Positions 51,333 to 61,229 of a stretch of DNA of 64,000 nt are shown here, piece by piece. This stretch comes from Sphingomonadales bacterium (GTDB lineage: Bacteria; Pseudomonadota; Alphaproteobacteria; Sphingomonadales; Sphingomonadaceae): NCBI GenBank assembly GCA_027491235.1, contig JAIXWO010000010.1, positions 124,001-188,000 of the forward strand, read 5' to 3'. The translations under genes and the position numbers were made by a program. Below the pieces are notes generated by a model. The model searched no databases, was not told where the DNA came from, and worked only from the letters and a program-made list of their open reading frames with translations. Positions within the stretch are counted from its first letter, which is position 1; each line of letters begins with the position of its first letter.

Positions 51333-52531
51333 TGGGCGGTTCCTACGATTTTGGAGTCAATGAGGCGGGCAATGTCACCCGAAGAGAGATTGAGCCGTTC
51401 GGAGAGCACCTGCTCGCTATGCTGCCCGTTGCGCGGGGCCGGCAAGGGCGCGCCGCGATCCTGTTGCGGGACCGTGCCGAACGATCCGGCAGCGGGGTAG
51501 GCAAAGCCGGAGGGGTTGTCGGTGGACGGGCTGAACATCGGGTTCTGACCGACCAGCCGATCATCCGCCACCGCATCCATCATCGTGCGATAGGCGCTGT
51601 GGACGATGCCACCCGCGTCAAAAGCGAGCGCGAGGTCTGCATGGTCGCGCGCTGCAATGGCCGCTTCAAATAGAGGGAAGAGCGCATCGCGGTGATCGAA
51701 CCGCAGCCCATCATCCTTGGCAAAGCTGACCCCGCGTGCGGCTTCAAGTGCGGATATGGCATCCGTCAGGTTGAGCGCGGTGAGCAGGTTCGCCCACTGG
51801 CGCGGGGTGACGACGACGATCATCGTCCGCTGGCCATCACGCGTCACAAAGTCCCGCCCGAACAGACCGTAGACGGTGTTGCCAAGACGCGGACGGTTGG
51901 CACCCGAATAGAGCACCTCGGCAATGCCGCCCAGATTGGCGACCGACCCGATGGCGACGTCAGACAAAGGTATACGGACCTCACTCCCCTCGCCGGTCGC
52001 GGCCCGCTTCTGGATCGCGGCGAGCAAGGCAAAGGCCGCATAGCCGCCCGACAGCAGATCCCAGGCGGGCAGCACATGGTTGACCGGCTCCGGCCCCGGC
52101 CCCGTCATCATCGGATAGCCGACGGCGTTGTTCACGGTGTAATCGAGCGCAGGTGCGCCATCGGCCCAGCCCATGATGCGCGCAGTGACAAGGTCCGGTC
52201 GCCCTTCAGCGAGCTTGGCGTGAGACAGGAAACCTTCCGCCGGGAAATTGGTGATGAACTGCCCGGTGGCGCGCACCAGTTCCTGCAGCAGTTCGCGTCC
52301 CTCGGGTCGGCCAAGGTCCAGCGCGACGGACTTCTTGGCGCGGTTGAGGTTCTCCCAATAAAGTGAGTTGTTCTCCTGCGTCACCGGCCAGCGCCGATAG
52401 TCCGGCCCGCCGCCAATCTGATCGACCCGGATCACCTCCGCCCCGAACTGCGCGCAGTATAGCCCCGCCGTCGGCGACGCCACGAAGGACGACGCCTCGA
52501 TGACGGAAAGGCCGGAGAGGAGGTTATACAT
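51329..52531 (-). CDS. mct: CaiB-family CoA-transferase, probable mesaconyl-CoA C1-C4 transferase
   Basis: This 400-residue class III CoA-transferase fold protein has RVDQIGGGPDYRRWPVTQEN, GQFITNFPAEGFLS, ALDYTVNNAVGYPMMTGP and VNHVLPAWDLLSGGYAAFAL, where Asp158 is the predicted catalytic residue. It also has RPRLGNTVYGLFGRDFVTRD. This set matches my memory of the intramolecular mesaconyl-CoA transferase (2-methylfumaryl-CoA isomerase) of Chloroflexus. It would move CoA from the C1 to the C4 carboxyl of mesaconate. A general CaiB/BaiF transferase is the fallback. It lies 3 bases after the upstream acyl-CoA dehydrogenase gene. Confidence 0.75.
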   Translation of the reverse strand: MYNLLSGLSVIEASSFVASPTAGLYCAQFGAEVIRVDQIGGGPDYRRWPVTQENNSLYWENLNRAKKSVALDLGRPEGRELLQELVRATGQFITNFPAEGFLSHAKLAEGRPDLVTARIMGWADGAPALDYTVNNAVGYPMMTGPGPEPVNHVLPAWDLLSGGYAAFALLAAIQKRAATGEGSEVRIPLSDVAIGSVANLGGIAEVLYSGANRPRLGNTVYGLFGRDFVTRDGQRTMIVVVTPRQWANLLTALNLTDAISALEAARGVSFAKDDGLRFDHRDALFPLFEAAIAARDHADLALAFDAGGIVHSAYRTMMDAVADDRLVGQNPMFSPSTDNPSGFAYPAAGSFGTVPQQDRGAPLPAPRNGQHSEQVLSERLNLSSGDIARLIDSKIVGTAQ

Positions 52532-52534
52532 GGA

Positions 52535-53698
52535 TTACGCCGCCGCCCATTCGCGCAGCATGTGCTTGGCGATCTGGAGCTGGAGGATCTGCGTTGTGCC
52601 TTCGTAAATGCGGTAGATGCGCGCATCGCGGAAGAAGCGTTCGGCATCATATTCGGCGAGATAGCCCGCCCCGCCATAGACCTGCACCACACGGTCGACG
52701 ACACGGCCGCACATTTCGCTGGCGAAGACCTTGAAGGCGGCGGCCTTGCGCAGCACGTTCTCGCCTGCGTCGGCGCGCGCCGTCACGTCCGCCATCATCG
52801 CTTCGGCGGCGTAGATTTCGATCTCGCTGTCGGCGAGCATCTGCTGGATGAGCTGGAAATTGGCGATCGGCTCACCAAAGGCCTTGCGCTCATTGGCGTA
52901 GCGCAAAGCTGAATCCAGCGCGCGGCGCGCATAGCCGGTGGCGGCCGCGCCGACCGAGATGCGGCCATTGTCGAGGCTCTTCATTGCGGTGATGAAGCCC
53001 TTGCCCTCTTCGTCTCCGAGCAGCGCATCGGCGGGGAGCTCGACATCTTCCATGATGATGTCGGCGATATGGCTGCCCGATTGGCCCATCTTTTTGTCCG
53101 ACTTGCCGACCGAGATGCCCGGCGTGTCCATCGGCACGAGGAAGGCGGAGACGTGCGCGTTCTTGGGCAGACTTTCCTTGCTCGTCCGCGCCATGATGAG
53201 CGCGACTTTCGCCATGGGGGAATTGGTGATGTAGCGCTTGGTGCCGTTGATGACCCAGCCATTGCCCTTGCGCACCGCCATGGTCTGCATCGCGGCGGAG
53301 TCGGAGCCGGAGCCCGGTTCAGTCAGACCGAAGCTTGCAATCTCGCCTGCCGCCAGACGCGGCAGCCAATGCGCCTTCTGCTCGGCGGTCCCGCCATTTT
53401 TCAAGGCAGAGCAAACCATGCCGATGTTGATCGAGATGATCGAGCGGAAGGCCGGCATCGCATAGGACAGCGTGTTGATGGTGCGGGCGTACTGCGTGAT
53501 GTTCATGCCCGCGCCGCCATATTCCTCAGGCATGGTCAGGCCGAACAGGCCCATGTCGCGCATTTCCTGCACGATGGCCTCGGGGATTTGATCGGTCTCG
53601 ATGATCTCGCGCTCGGCAGGGATCAGCCGTTCGCGCACATAACGGTGCAGTTGTTCGATGAACTGCTCAAAAAGCTCGGGGTCCATGCCGGTGGTCAT
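52535..53698 (-). CDS. Acyl-CoA dehydrogenase
   Basis: This 387-residue protein is a canonical acyl-CoA dehydrogenase with MPEEYGGAGMNITQYARTI, FGLTEPGSGSDSAAMQTMA, NGTKRYITNSPMAKVALIMA, ISVGAAATGYARRALDSALR and a QVYGGAGYLAEYDAERFFRD segment. It ends YRIYEGTTQILQLQIAKHM, the normal C-terminal pattern missing from the other dehydrogenase at 46389. The tetrameric FAD enzyme oxidises a short or branched acyl-CoA, passing electrons to ETF. It is the second gene in transcription order of the cluster. Confidence 0.93.
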   Translation of the reverse strand: MTTGMDPELFEQFIEQLHRYVRERLIPAEREIIETDQIPEAIVQEMRDMGLFGLTMPEEYGGAGMNITQYARTINTLSYAMPAFRSIISINIGMVCSALKNGGTAEQKAHWLPRLAAGEIASFGLTEPGSGSDSAAMQTMAVRKGNGWVINGTKRYITNSPMAKVALIMARTSKESLPKNAHVSAFLVPMDTPGISVGKSDKKMGQSGSHIADIIMEDVELPADALLGDEEGKGFITAMKSLDNGRISVGAAATGYARRALDSALRYANERKAFGEPIANFQLIQQMLADSEIEIYAAEAMMADVTARADAGENVLRKAAAFKVFASEMCGRVVDRVVQVYGGAGYLAEYDAERFFRDARIYRIYEGTTQILQLQIAKHMLREWAAA

Positions 53699-53722
53699 GT
53701 GCCTGATCCTTAAAATAGGGAC

Positions 53723-54637
53723 TCAAATGGGGTCGTAAGGGAAAACATGTGCCGACACTTCATCGGCGCGCGCAAAGCTGGGGCGGAAGGCGGGTATCAG
53801 TTCGTCCGCAATCGACTCGGGCGTCCAGCCTTCCAGCTTGGTCATAGAGCGGATCGGGCGCGGCTTGTTGTAGAGCACGATCTCATTCTTGCGGACCGAG
53901 AAGATCTGGTTGGTGACGTCCTTCGACGCGTCCGATGCCAGATAGACGACGAGCGGCGCGATCTTGTCCGCGCTCATCGTCTTCAGCCGTTCCACGCGCT
54001 GCTTGGCCTCGGGCGTTTCAGTCGGGATAGAGGCGATCATCCGGCTCCAGGCGAAGGGCGCGATGCAGTTGGAGCGCACACCGGCCCGCGCCATGTCTAG
54101 CGCGATCGACTGCGACAGGCCGACAATGGCGAGCTTGGCGGCGGAATAATTCGCCTGCCCCACATTGCCGATAAGCCCCGAGGTCGAGGTGAAATGGATG
54201 AAGCTGCCCGACTGCTGTTCCCGGAAATAGGGCGTCGCGGCCTTCGACACATTGAACGCGCCATTCAGATGCACGTCGATGACGGCGCGCCAATCCTCAT
54301 GGCTCATCTTGTGCCAGATGGTGTCGCGCAGGATGCCCGCATTGTTCACAACCGCATCAATCCGCCCGAAGCGCTGGACCGCATCTTCGATGATGGAGGT
54401 TGCACCCACGGGGTCCGCCACACTCGCCAGATTGGCATGCGCCTTTCCGCCCGCAGAGAGGATGTCGTTGACCGTCTCCTGCGCAGGTCCAGCATCGTCG
54501 CCTTCCCCGCCGCCGCCCACGCCGGGATCATTCACGACCACCGCCGCGCCATGTTTGGCGCACAGCAGCGCGATTTCCCGCCCGACGCCGCGCCCCGCAC
54601 CTGTCACGGCGACGACCTTACCTTCCAGCATTCCCAT
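53723..54637 (-). CDS. Short-chain dehydrogenase, 17beta-HSD4-like hydroxyacyl-CoA type
   Basis: This 304-residue SDR protein has the cofactor motif TGAGRGVGREIALLCAKHG, NNAGILRDTIWHKMSHEDW, and a catalytic Ser-Tyr-Lys set in STSGLIGNVGQANYSAAKLA. The NDPGVGGGGEG loop and the C-terminal VRKNEIVLYNKPRPIRSMTK extension are those of the 3-hydroxyacyl-CoA dehydrogenase part of the peroxisomal multifunctional enzyme 2 type. GGAGAG lies at good spacing from the ATG at 54637. It is the first gene of the seven-gene cluster and divergent from purL. Confidence 0.88.
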   Translation of the reverse strand: MGMLEGKVVAVTGAGRGVGREIALLCAKHGAAVVVNDPGVGGGGEGDDAGPAQETVNDILSAGGKAHANLASVADPVGATSIIEDAVQRFGRIDAVVNNAGILRDTIWHKMSHEDWRAVIDVHLNGAFNVSKAATPYFREQQSGSFIHFTSTSGLIGNVGQANYSAAKLAIVGLSQSIALDMARAGVRSNCIAPFAWSRMIASIPTETPEAKQRVERLKTMSADKIAPLVVYLASDASKDVTNQIFSVRKNEIVLYNKPRPIRSMTKLEGWTPESIADELIPAFRPSFARADEVSAHVFPYDPI

Positions 54638-54783
54638 GCGAGTCTCTCCTTTGCACTTGCTATTGCCGGAGGCAGGCGGAACGGCAAGGGGCGCGCTCGC
54701 GCACTGATAAAGCTAACAGGGCAACGCCCCCCGGCGCATATTCGGGGCTAGGCGGAATCGCTCGACAACGCTAAGGCCCGCCC

Positions 54784-56940
54784 ATGTCCCAGATCACGCC
54801 CGAAATCGTCGCCGAACACGGCTTCTCCCCCGAAGAATATGAGCGCGTCTTGCGCGCCATGGGTCGGGAGCCGAACCTTACCGAACTCGGCATTTTTTCG
54901 GTCATGTGGTCGGAGCATTGCTCTTACAAATCCTCGCGCTTTCACCTGAAGAAGCTGCCAACGACGGCGCCTTGGGTGATCTGCGGCCCCGGCGAAAATG
55001 CGGGCGTCATCGACATTGGTGACGGGCAGGCGGCCATCTTCAAGATGGAGAGCCACAACCACCCGTCTTATATCGAGCCCTATCAGGGCGCGGCGACCGG
55101 CGTGGGCGGCATTTTGCGCGACGTGTTCACCATGGGCGCGCGTCCGGTCGCCAACCTCAACGCGCTGCGCTTTGGCCGGCCCGACCATCCCAAGATGCGC
55201 CACCTGATCTCAGGCGTGGTGCGTGGCATTGGCGGCTATGGCAATTGCGTGGGCGTGCCGACTGTGGGCGGGGAAGTGAACTTCCACCCGGCCTACGACG
55301 GCAACATCCTCGTCAACGCGATGACCGTCGGCGTCGCCGAGACCGACAAGATCTTCTATTGCGCGGCCTCCGGCGTCGGCAATCCCATCGTCTATGTCGG
55401 CTCCAAAACCGGGCGTGACGGCATCCACGGCGCCACCATGGCCAGCGCCGATTTTGGCGAGGATTCCGAAGAAAAACGCCCAACGGTTCAGGTCGGCGAT
55501 CCCTTCACGGAAAAGCTGCTGATCGAAGCCTGTTTGGAACTCATGGCCACCGACGCCATCGTTGCCATTCAGGATATGGGTGCTGCCGGCCTTACCTCCT
55601 CCAGCGTCGAAATGGCGTCCAAGGGCGGCTGTGGCATCCGGCTGAACATGAACGCCGTGCCGCAACGCGAAACGGGCATGACGCCTTATGAAATGATGCT
55701 TTCCGAAAGTCAGGAACGCATGCTGATGGTCCTGAAGCCGGGCAAGGAAGCCATGGCCGAAGCGATCTTCAAAAAGTGGGAGCTCGACTTTGCCGTGATC
55801 GGCGAAGTGACCGAGGGTGGCCACATGGTGCTCGAATGGAATGGCGATGTTGTCGCCGACATTCCGCTCGGACCGCTGGCTGAAGATGCGCCGGAGTATG
55901 AGCGGCCCTATCTCTCGCCCGCCGATTACAAGGCCTGGGCCAATGTGCCTGCGCTGGGTGACCTGCCGGAGAGCACCGACATTGGTGCCGACCTCGTCAA
56001 GCTGATGGGCAGCCCTGATATCGCCAGCCGCCGCTGGATCTGGGAGCAATATGACAACAAGGTCGGCGGTGACACCGTGCAGGCCCCGGGCGGCGACGCC
56101 GCTGTCGTGCGCGTCCATGGATCGGGCAAGGCGCTCGCCATGTCGACCGACTGCACCCCGCGCTATTGCTATGCGGACCCCTATGAAGGCGGCAAACAGG
56201 CGGTGGCCGAAACCTATCGCAACATCTCGGCCGTTGGCGCGACCCCGCTTGCCATCACCAACTGCCTGAACTTCGCCAACCCGCAGCGCCCCGAAATCAT
56301 GGCGCAGATCGTCCACGCGCTGGGCGGCATGGCCGAAGCCTGCCGCGCGCTCGACTATCCCATCGTGTCGGGCAACGTCTCGCTCTATAATGAGAGCAAG
56401 GCCACCGGCGGCGGCTCTGCCATCCTGCCGACGCCCGCCATTGGCGGCGTGGGCCTGATGGCGGATTGGACCAAGACCGCGACCATCGCTTTTAAGGGTG
56501 AAGGGGAAGCGATTTGGCTCATCGGTGGTGAAGGCACACATCTGGGCCAATCGATCTGGCTGCGCGAAGTGCACGGACAGGAAGCGGGTGCGCCCCCACC
56601 CATCGACCTTGCCGCAGAGCGCGCCCATGGCGACACTGTCCGCGCGTTGGTTCAGGCAGGGACCGTGACCGCCGTTCACGACATCTCAGACGGCGGCCTT
56701 ATCGTGACGGTCGCGGAAATGGCGCTGGCCGGAAAGATTGGCGCGACGCTCGATGCCATGAACACCGCGCAAGCCTTTGGTGAAGATCAGGCGCGCTATG
56801 TCGTGACGACGCCGGCCAATGTCACGCTCGATGGTGCGGTGCGCATCGGCACAACCGGCGGCGATAGCGTCACGGGTGTTCCGCTCAGCACACTGCGGAC
56901 AGCGCATGAGGGCTTCCTGCCGAACTTGATGAACGGATAA
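54784..56940 (+). CDS. purL: Phosphoribosylformylglycinamidine synthase subunit PurL
   Basis: This 718-residue ATP-dependent subunit catalyses the fourth step of purine synthesis, together with PurQ and PurS. It is the small, three-component form. Landmarks include [39 protein letters not shown] (metal/ATP binding), [36 protein letters not shown], and in the second half [20 protein letters not shown] and [18 protein letters not shown]. The length is normal. PurS and PurQ are not in the window. A REP-like element follows. Confidence 0.97.
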   Translation: MSQITPEIVAEHGFSPEEYERVLRAMGREPNLTELGIFSVMWSEHCSYKSSRFHLKKLPTTAPWVICGPGENAGVIDIGDGQAAIFKMESHNHPSYIEPYQGAATGVGGILRDVFTMGARPVANLNALRFGRPDHPKMRHLISGVVRGIGGYGNCVGVPTVGGEVNFHPAYDGNILVNAMTVGVAETDKIFYCAASGVGNPIVYVGSKTGRDGIHGATMASADFGEDSEEKRPTVQVGDPFTEKLLIEACLELMATDAIVAIQDMGAAGLTSSSVEMASKGGCGIRLNMNAVPQRETGMTPYEMMLSESQERMLMVLKPGKEAMAEAIFKKWELDFAVIGEVTEGGHMVLEWNGDVVADIPLGPLAEDAPEYERPYLSPADYKAWANVPALGDLPESTDIGADLVKLMGSPDIASRRWIWEQYDNKVGGDTVQAPGGDAAVVRVHGSGKALAMSTDCTPRYCYADPYEGGKQAVAETYRNISAVGATPLAITNCLNFANPQRPEIMAQIVHALGGMAEACRALDYPIVSGNVSLYNESKATGGGSAILPTPAIGGVGLMADWTKTATIAFKGEGEAIWLIGGEGTHLGQSIWLREVHGQEAGAPPPIDLAAERAHGDTVRALVQAGTVTAVHDISDGGLIVTVAEMALAGKIGATLDAMNTAQAFGEDQARYVVTTPANVTLDGAVRIGTTGGDSVTGVPLSTLRTAHEGFLPNLMNG

Positions 56941-56956
56941 ACGGCGCCTCTCGTCT

Positions 56957-57074
56957 CCGTTCGTCCTGAGCATGTCGAGCCGAAGGCGAACGGAGGTCAA
57001 CGGCTGCCCTTTCTGGTCACCGTATGTCAGCGCAAAGCGAAGGACGGCCCTTCGACAAGCTCAGGGCATACGGG
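56957..57074. repeat. REP-like palindrome cluster between convergent genes
   Basis: Units CGTTCGTCCTGAGCATGTCG and CCTTCGACAAGCTCAGGG (with a C before, CCC in the genome) lie in opposite orientation. An inner CGAAGGCGAACGG and AGCGAAGGACGG segment is also present. They fill the gap between purL and the convergent DUF1330 gene. Confidence 0.8.
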
Positions 57075-57083
57075 ATCAAAAGC

Positions 57084-57521
57084 TCAAGCGAACTTCACGC
57101 CCTCAATCGCCAGCGGCGCAAAGCGCACCAAGCGGCTTGTGGCTACTGCCGCCTGCCGGTTCACCACCGCCAGCTTATAATCCGGGTCCGTCACCATCGC
57201 GAGGAAGGCACCGGCATTGGGGTAAGCCGCGATAAAGGCCGCGTCCCATTGTTCGTCCGCAGGGCCGGTCAGCACCGTCTCAAAACGTCCGCGCCAGACG
57301 ATGTGTCCGCCGAGCCGTTCGAAAATCGGCGCGCTTGTCGTGCCATATTCTTCATAGGCCCGCGCGCCGGTCCAGCCCTTGCCCGCATGGTCATGGCCAT
57401 CGGGATAGGCCGCGATGTCGCGGTAGCGGATCAGGTTGAGCATAGTGATCGGCGTGTCGCGTGGCAGCGATTTGAACATATCAAAAGCCGCCCGCGTCGG
57501 GTCAACATAGGCTTCGGTCAT
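57084..57521 (-). CDS. DUF1330 domain protein
   Basis: The start is set at the ATG at 57521, which overlaps the stop of the upstream lipoprotein gene (ATGA). The 145-residue product fits the dimeric alpha/beta-barrel fold of DUF1330: TPITMLNLIRYRDIAAYPDG, ARAYEEYGTTSAPIFERLGGHIVW, TGPADEQWDAAFIAAYPNAGAFLAMVTDPDY. The function of this family is unknown. It was found near enzymes of many pathways. Co-translation with a DUF3617 lipoprotein offers no clear clue. Confidence 0.88.
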   Translation of the reverse strand: MTEAYVDPTRAAFDMFKSLPRDTPITMLNLIRYRDIAAYPDGHDHAGKGWTGARAYEEYGTTSAPIFERLGGHIVWRGRFETVLTGPADEQWDAAFIAAYPNAGAFLAMVTDPDYKLAVVNRQAAVATSRLVRFAPLAIEGVKFA

Positions 57522-58102
57522 TTGGAGCTTCCTGTCTTGGTCGGGCAATCGCCGGTGCGGCGGCCCTTGACGGTGGACACGATGCGCAGCGCCTTGTCTT
57601 TTGGTTGGTCGAGCGTCTCTTCAACGCGCGTCACCGATTCCAGATCCACCTTATCTCCGCCATAGGTGCCACTGGTGGCGACGACCATCTGGCCGGGATC
57701 GCCCTCTTTTCGGCACGTCAGCACGGCGTTAAGCGCGCCGCGCAGCAAGGAAAAGGTTTCAAAACTACATGCCCCATTGGCCGTCCCGCCGATCAGCGCA
57801 GAGCTTGGCCCGCGCGCCTGTTCCGGGGAGACGCAGCTTGTTTGTGTTTGCGTACGGCCCTTCATCTGCTGCGCCATGGCGTCCGCCATCTGGCGGTCTT
57901 CCTCTGCGACCGCAGGCAAGCGCACTTCGGTGATCTCGGTCGTGACAGTCCATTGGCCGGGGGTGATGGTCTCCACCTTCTCCGCAGCCTTATGCGCCTC
58001 AGCGACCGAGGCGTTGGTCAGCTCGACGTCATCTTTGCCCGGCGTTTTGTTACACCCGGCGATGAGCAATGCGGGAACCAATATCCCCAAAGCGGCCTTC
58101 AT
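57518..58102 (-). CDS. DUF3617-family lipoprotein
   Basis: The start is the second of two nearby ATGs (58102), because GGGGAG lies six bases before it but directly touches the first. The 194-residue product has a lipobox LLIAGC (Cys17). The mature domain contains ITPGQWTVTTEITEVRLP, QTQTSCVSPEQA and GACSFETFSL with paired cysteines, the DUF3617 pattern common in sphingomonads. It is probably a periplasm-facing lipoprotein of unknown role. Confidence 0.87.
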   Translation of the reverse strand: MKAALGILVPALLIAGCNKTPGKDDVELTNASVAEAHKAAEKVETITPGQWTVTTEITEVRLPAVAEEDRQMADAMAQQMKGRTQTQTSCVSPEQARGPSSALIGGTANGACSFETFSLLRGALNAVLTCRKEGDPGQMVVATSGTYGGDKVDLESVTRVEETLDQPKDKALRIVSTVKGRRTGDCPTKTGSSK

Positions 58103-58169
58103 CGTCATCTCCCCGCCCAAGCGATGGGCGCGGCGATAGAACGCGAAACGATGCAAAATGGCAAGCAGA

Positions 58170-58940
58170 TCAGGCGGCGGCGGCGAGGAAGTTGTAGGGA
58201 TCAATCCCGCGCGCGCGATAGACCGTGTGCGCCTTGGTGTACTGCGTCGTCGGCTTGATGCCGAGGCGCGCGCGGGCAGCCTCCAGCGGTTCAGCGAGCA
58301 ACGCGCGGACATCCTGTTCGATGATCCGCTGGGCCGCGGTGCCCATGCGCTGCGCTTCACCCACAGCCTTGAACACGGGTGCGTTGATCTTCACGCGGCG
58401 GCGGAGTTCCACGGCACCGGCCCATGCGATGACGAGCGCGGTCCAACCGCGATCCTGCCCATAGGAAAAGCCAAGCGCACACTGTTCACCCAACGCATCG
58501 CGGCCATAGCCGGTCAGCACATGAACCAGATCATGCGTATCCCGCGTGCGCTTTCCATACCATTCCAGCTGATCGCCATAGGAAGGGCGGCGGACACGTT
58601 CCGATTCCTCGACCAGACCAGCCGCCGTCAGCCCTTCGCGGCGCATGAACGCCACATAGGCATGGGCAACCGAGCCTTCGGGCATCTTCAACAGCGTCTC
58701 ATGATCATCGAGCACAGCTGGCAGATAGGGCTCGCTTTCCATCAGGGCGCGGCCCTTTTCACTCGCACAGAACGCCTTCGCCTGCTCAAAGAACGCGTTA
58801 GACGGCAGACATTCCGAAATATGGAAGACCTGTTCGGTATCTTCCTTATTCGCAATGAGCTTACGGAAATGCCCCATCGCCTTAAAGGGACGGAGTTTCA
58901 GCCGCTTGCGGCTTGGGTCGGTGAAGTGAATCGGTGGCAT
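58170..58940 (-). CDS. Coq4-family protein
   Basis: This protein resembles the ubiquinone biosynthesis factor Coq4. The key metal-binding motif RDTHDLVHVLTGYGRDALGE (H-D-x2-H-x11-E type) is intact, and the flanking YVAFMRREGLTAAGLVEES and GQDRGWTALVIAWAGAVEL regions fit. The start is set at the internal ATG at 58940 (256 residues). The longer start at 58967 lies inside a perfect palindrome and has no ribosome binding site. Yeast Coq4 is involved in ring modification or complex assembly. The bacterial homologues are not fully characterised and may have another role. Divergent from uvrB. Confidence 0.82.
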   Translation of the reverse strand: MPPIHFTDPSRKRLKLRPFKAMGHFRKLIANKEDTEQVFHISECLPSNAFFEQAKAFCASEKGRALMESEPYLPAVLDDHETLLKMPEGSVAHAYVAFMRREGLTAAGLVEESERVRRPSYGDQLEWYGKRTRDTHDLVHVLTGYGRDALGEQCALGFSYGQDRGWTALVIAWAGAVELRRRVKINAPVFKAVGEAQRMGTAAQRIIEQDVRALLAEPLEAARARLGIKPTTQYTKAHTVYRARGIDPYNFLAAAA

Positions 58941-58960
58941 GGGGTTGAAACTTACAATTG

Positions 58961-58976
58961 TTGACATTCATGTCAA
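58961..58976. promoter_or_regulatory. Perfect palindrome TTGACAT-TC-ATGTCAA, candidate operator
   Basis: The 7-base arms are perfect with a 2-base spacer, in the short space between the Coq4-like gene and uvrB. Such spacing is typical of TetR- or GntR-type operators. If used, it would regulate the Coq4-like gene, and perhaps uvrB. No regulator gene is adjacent. It argues that translation of the Coq4-like gene starts downstream. Confidence 0.6.
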
Positions 58977-59036
58977 TAGATCCGCCCGCACATCCCTGCC
59001 ATTGTCACACAGCAGCCGACCCTCTACGTTCCTCTT

Positions 59037-61220
59037 ATGTCCCTCATCATCCGCACTTCGCTCGACGAGCCGGAAACCGGCCAAAGCTTTGTTCCGCACA
59101 GGCCCGCCCGCCCGCCCAAGGTTGAAGGCGGCAAACCGTTCCGGATTGTCAGCGATTATGAACCTGCGGGCGACCAGCCCGCCGCCATTGCGGAGCTTGT
59201 CGCCGGGGTTCAGGCGGGCGAGCGTGATCAGGTTCTGCTGGGCGTTACCGGCTCCGGCAAGACCTTCACCATGGCGAAGATCATTGAAGCGGTGCAACGC
59301 CCCGCGCTGATCCTTGCGCCCAACAAGATCCTCGCCGCGCAGCTATATGGAGAGTTCAAAAGCTTCTTCCCCGACAATGCGGTCGAGTATTTCGTCAGCT
59401 ATTACGATTATTATCAGCCCGAAGCCTATGTCCCGCGCTCCGACACCTACATCGAGAAGGAATCGAGCGTAAATGAGGCGATTGACCGGATGCGCCATTC
59501 GGCCACGCGCTCGCTTCTGGAACGCGACGATGTGCTGATCGTCGCATCGGTCTCTTGCCTCTATGGTATCGGATCGGTCGAGACCTATTCGGCGATGATC
59601 TTTGAACTGAAGAAGGGCCAGACGGTCGACCAACGCGAGATCATCCGCAAGCTCGTCTCGCTTCAGTATAAGCGCAACGATGCGGGCTTCTCGCGCGGCA
59701 ATTTCCGCGTGAAGGGCGACAATCTCGAAATCTTCCCCTCGCACTATGAAGACACCGCCTGGCGGGTCAGCTTCTTTGGCGACGAGATCGAGGAGATTGT
59801 CGAGTTCGATCCGCTGACGGGCAAGAAGGTCGCCAGCCTCGACTATGTCCGCGTCTACGCCAACAGCCACTACGTAACACCCGGCCCGACGCTGAAACAG
59901 GCGATGGAGGCGATCAAGTTTGAGCTTCAGGAGCGGCTGAAGGAGCTGGTCGCTGAAGGGAAGCTGCTCGAAGCGCAGCGGCTGGAACAACGCACCAATT
60001 TCGACCTCGAAATGATCACGGCCACCGGAAGCTGCGCGGGCATTGAAAACTATTCCCGCTTCCTCACCGGCCGCCTGCCGGGGGAGCCGCCGCCGACGTT
60101 GTTTGAATATCTACCCGACAATGCGCTGCTGTTCGTCGATGAAAGCCATGTCGGCATCGGCCAGATCAACGGCATGGCGCGCGGGGACCACAGGCGCAAA
60201 CTCACGCTGGCCGAATATGGATTCCGCCTGCCAAGCTGCATCGACAACCGCCCGTTGCGCTTCAACGAGTGGGAGGCGATGCGCCCGCAGACAACCTATG
60301 TCACCGCGACACCGGGCAATTGGGAAATGGAACAGACCGGCGGCGTCTTTACAGAGCAAGTCATCCGCCCAACGGGCCTCATCGACCCGCCCGTCGAAAT
60401 CCGCCCGACCGAAGATCAGGTGCAGGATTGCATCAACGAATGCCGCAAGACAGCGGAGGCAGGGTATCGCACCCTGGTGACCACGCTCACCAAGCGGATG
60501 GCGGAAGACCTGACCGAGTTCATGCATGAGGCCGGGCTCAAGGTCCGCTACATGCATTCCGACGTCGAAACGCTGGAGCGCATCGAGCTGATCCGCGACC
60601 TGCGACTGGGCGTCTATGACGTGCTCGTCGGCATCAACCTGCTGCGCGAAGGGCTCGACATTCCGGAATGCGGGCTCGTCACGATCTTGGATGCGGACAA
60701 GGAAGGCTTCCTGCGCTCAGAGACCTCGCTCATCCAGACCATCGGCCGCGCTGCGCGCAACGTGGATGGCCGCGTAATCCTTTATGCCGACCGCATGACG
60801 GGCAGCATGGAGCGCGCGATCAACGAAACCGACCGCAGGCGCGCCAAGCAGCTCGCCTATAACGAAGCGAACGGCATCACGCCCGAAACGATCAAGCGCG
60901 CCATTGGCGACATCATCTCGCATGTCGCCTCGGGCGATCAGGTCACCATCGAGATTGAAGACGGGCCGCAGCACATGGTCGGCCACAATCTGCGCGCCTA
61001 CATTGAAGACCTCGAAAAGAAGATGCGCGCCGCCGCCGCCGATCTCGAATTCGAAGAAGCTGGCCGCCTGCGCGACGAAATCCGCACGCTGGAGGCGACC
61101 GAACTCGGCCTGCCAGTCGACCAGCACAAGGCCCCGATCATGGGCCGATCCAACGAGGGCAAGCCGGGGACGCGGAAGACGCGCTATGGCAAGGTGCAGA
61201 AGAAGTGGGGGAAAAAGTAG
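59037..61220 (+). CDS. uvrB: Excinuclease ABC subunit UvrB
   Basis: This 727-residue nucleotide-excision-repair helicase has Walker [17 protein letters not shown], the beta-hairpin [15 protein letters not shown], the DEAD-like box [17 protein letters not shown] (DESH), and motifs [18 protein letters not shown] and [22 protein letters not shown]. The C-terminal UVR domain ([20 protein letters not shown]) recruits UvrC. The short N-terminal extension and basic C-terminal tail are usual for alphaproteobacteria. The recombinase or LexA site is not obvious in the 60-base upstream space. Confidence 0.98.
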   Translation: MSLIIRTSLDEPETGQSFVPHRPARPPKVEGGKPFRIVSDYEPAGDQPAAIAELVAGVQAGERDQVLLGVTGSGKTFTMAKIIEAVQRPALILAPNKILAAQLYGEFKSFFPDNAVEYFVSYYDYYQPEAYVPRSDTYIEKESSVNEAIDRMRHSATRSLLERDDVLIVASVSCLYGIGSVETYSAMIFELKKGQTVDQREIIRKLVSLQYKRNDAGFSRGNFRVKGDNLEIFPSHYEDTAWRVSFFGDEIEEIVEFDPLTGKKVASLDYVRVYANSHYVTPGPTLKQAMEAIKFELQERLKELVAEGKLLEAQRLEQRTNFDLEMITATGSCAGIENYSRFLTGRLPGEPPPTLFEYLPDNALLFVDESHVGIGQINGMARGDHRRKLTLAEYGFRLPSCIDNRPLRFNEWEAMRPQTTYVTATPGNWEMEQTGGVFTEQVIRPTGLIDPPVEIRPTEDQVQDCINECRKTAEAGYRTLVTTLTKRMAEDLTEFMHEAGLKVRYMHSDVETLERIELIRDLRLGVYDVLVGINLLREGLDIPECGLVTILDADKEGFLRSETSLIQTIGRAARNVDGRVILYADRMTGSMERAINETDRRRAKQLAYNEANGITPETIKRAIGDIISHVASGDQVTIEIEDGPQHMVGHNLRAYIEDLEKKMRAAAADLEFEEAGRLRDEIRTLEATELGLPVDQHKAPIMGRSNEGKPGTRKTRYGKVQKKWGKK

Positions 61221-61229
61221 GCGCTTCGC

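Noticed and set aside
55210-56679. A 489-codon minus-strand frame opposite purL
   Set aside because: It has no recognisable motif, while purL on the plus strand is complete and well conserved. Similar antisense frames opposite telA (41346-42785), the DUF3604 gene (16799-18004) and the thiolase (50043-51500) are rejected for the same reason.
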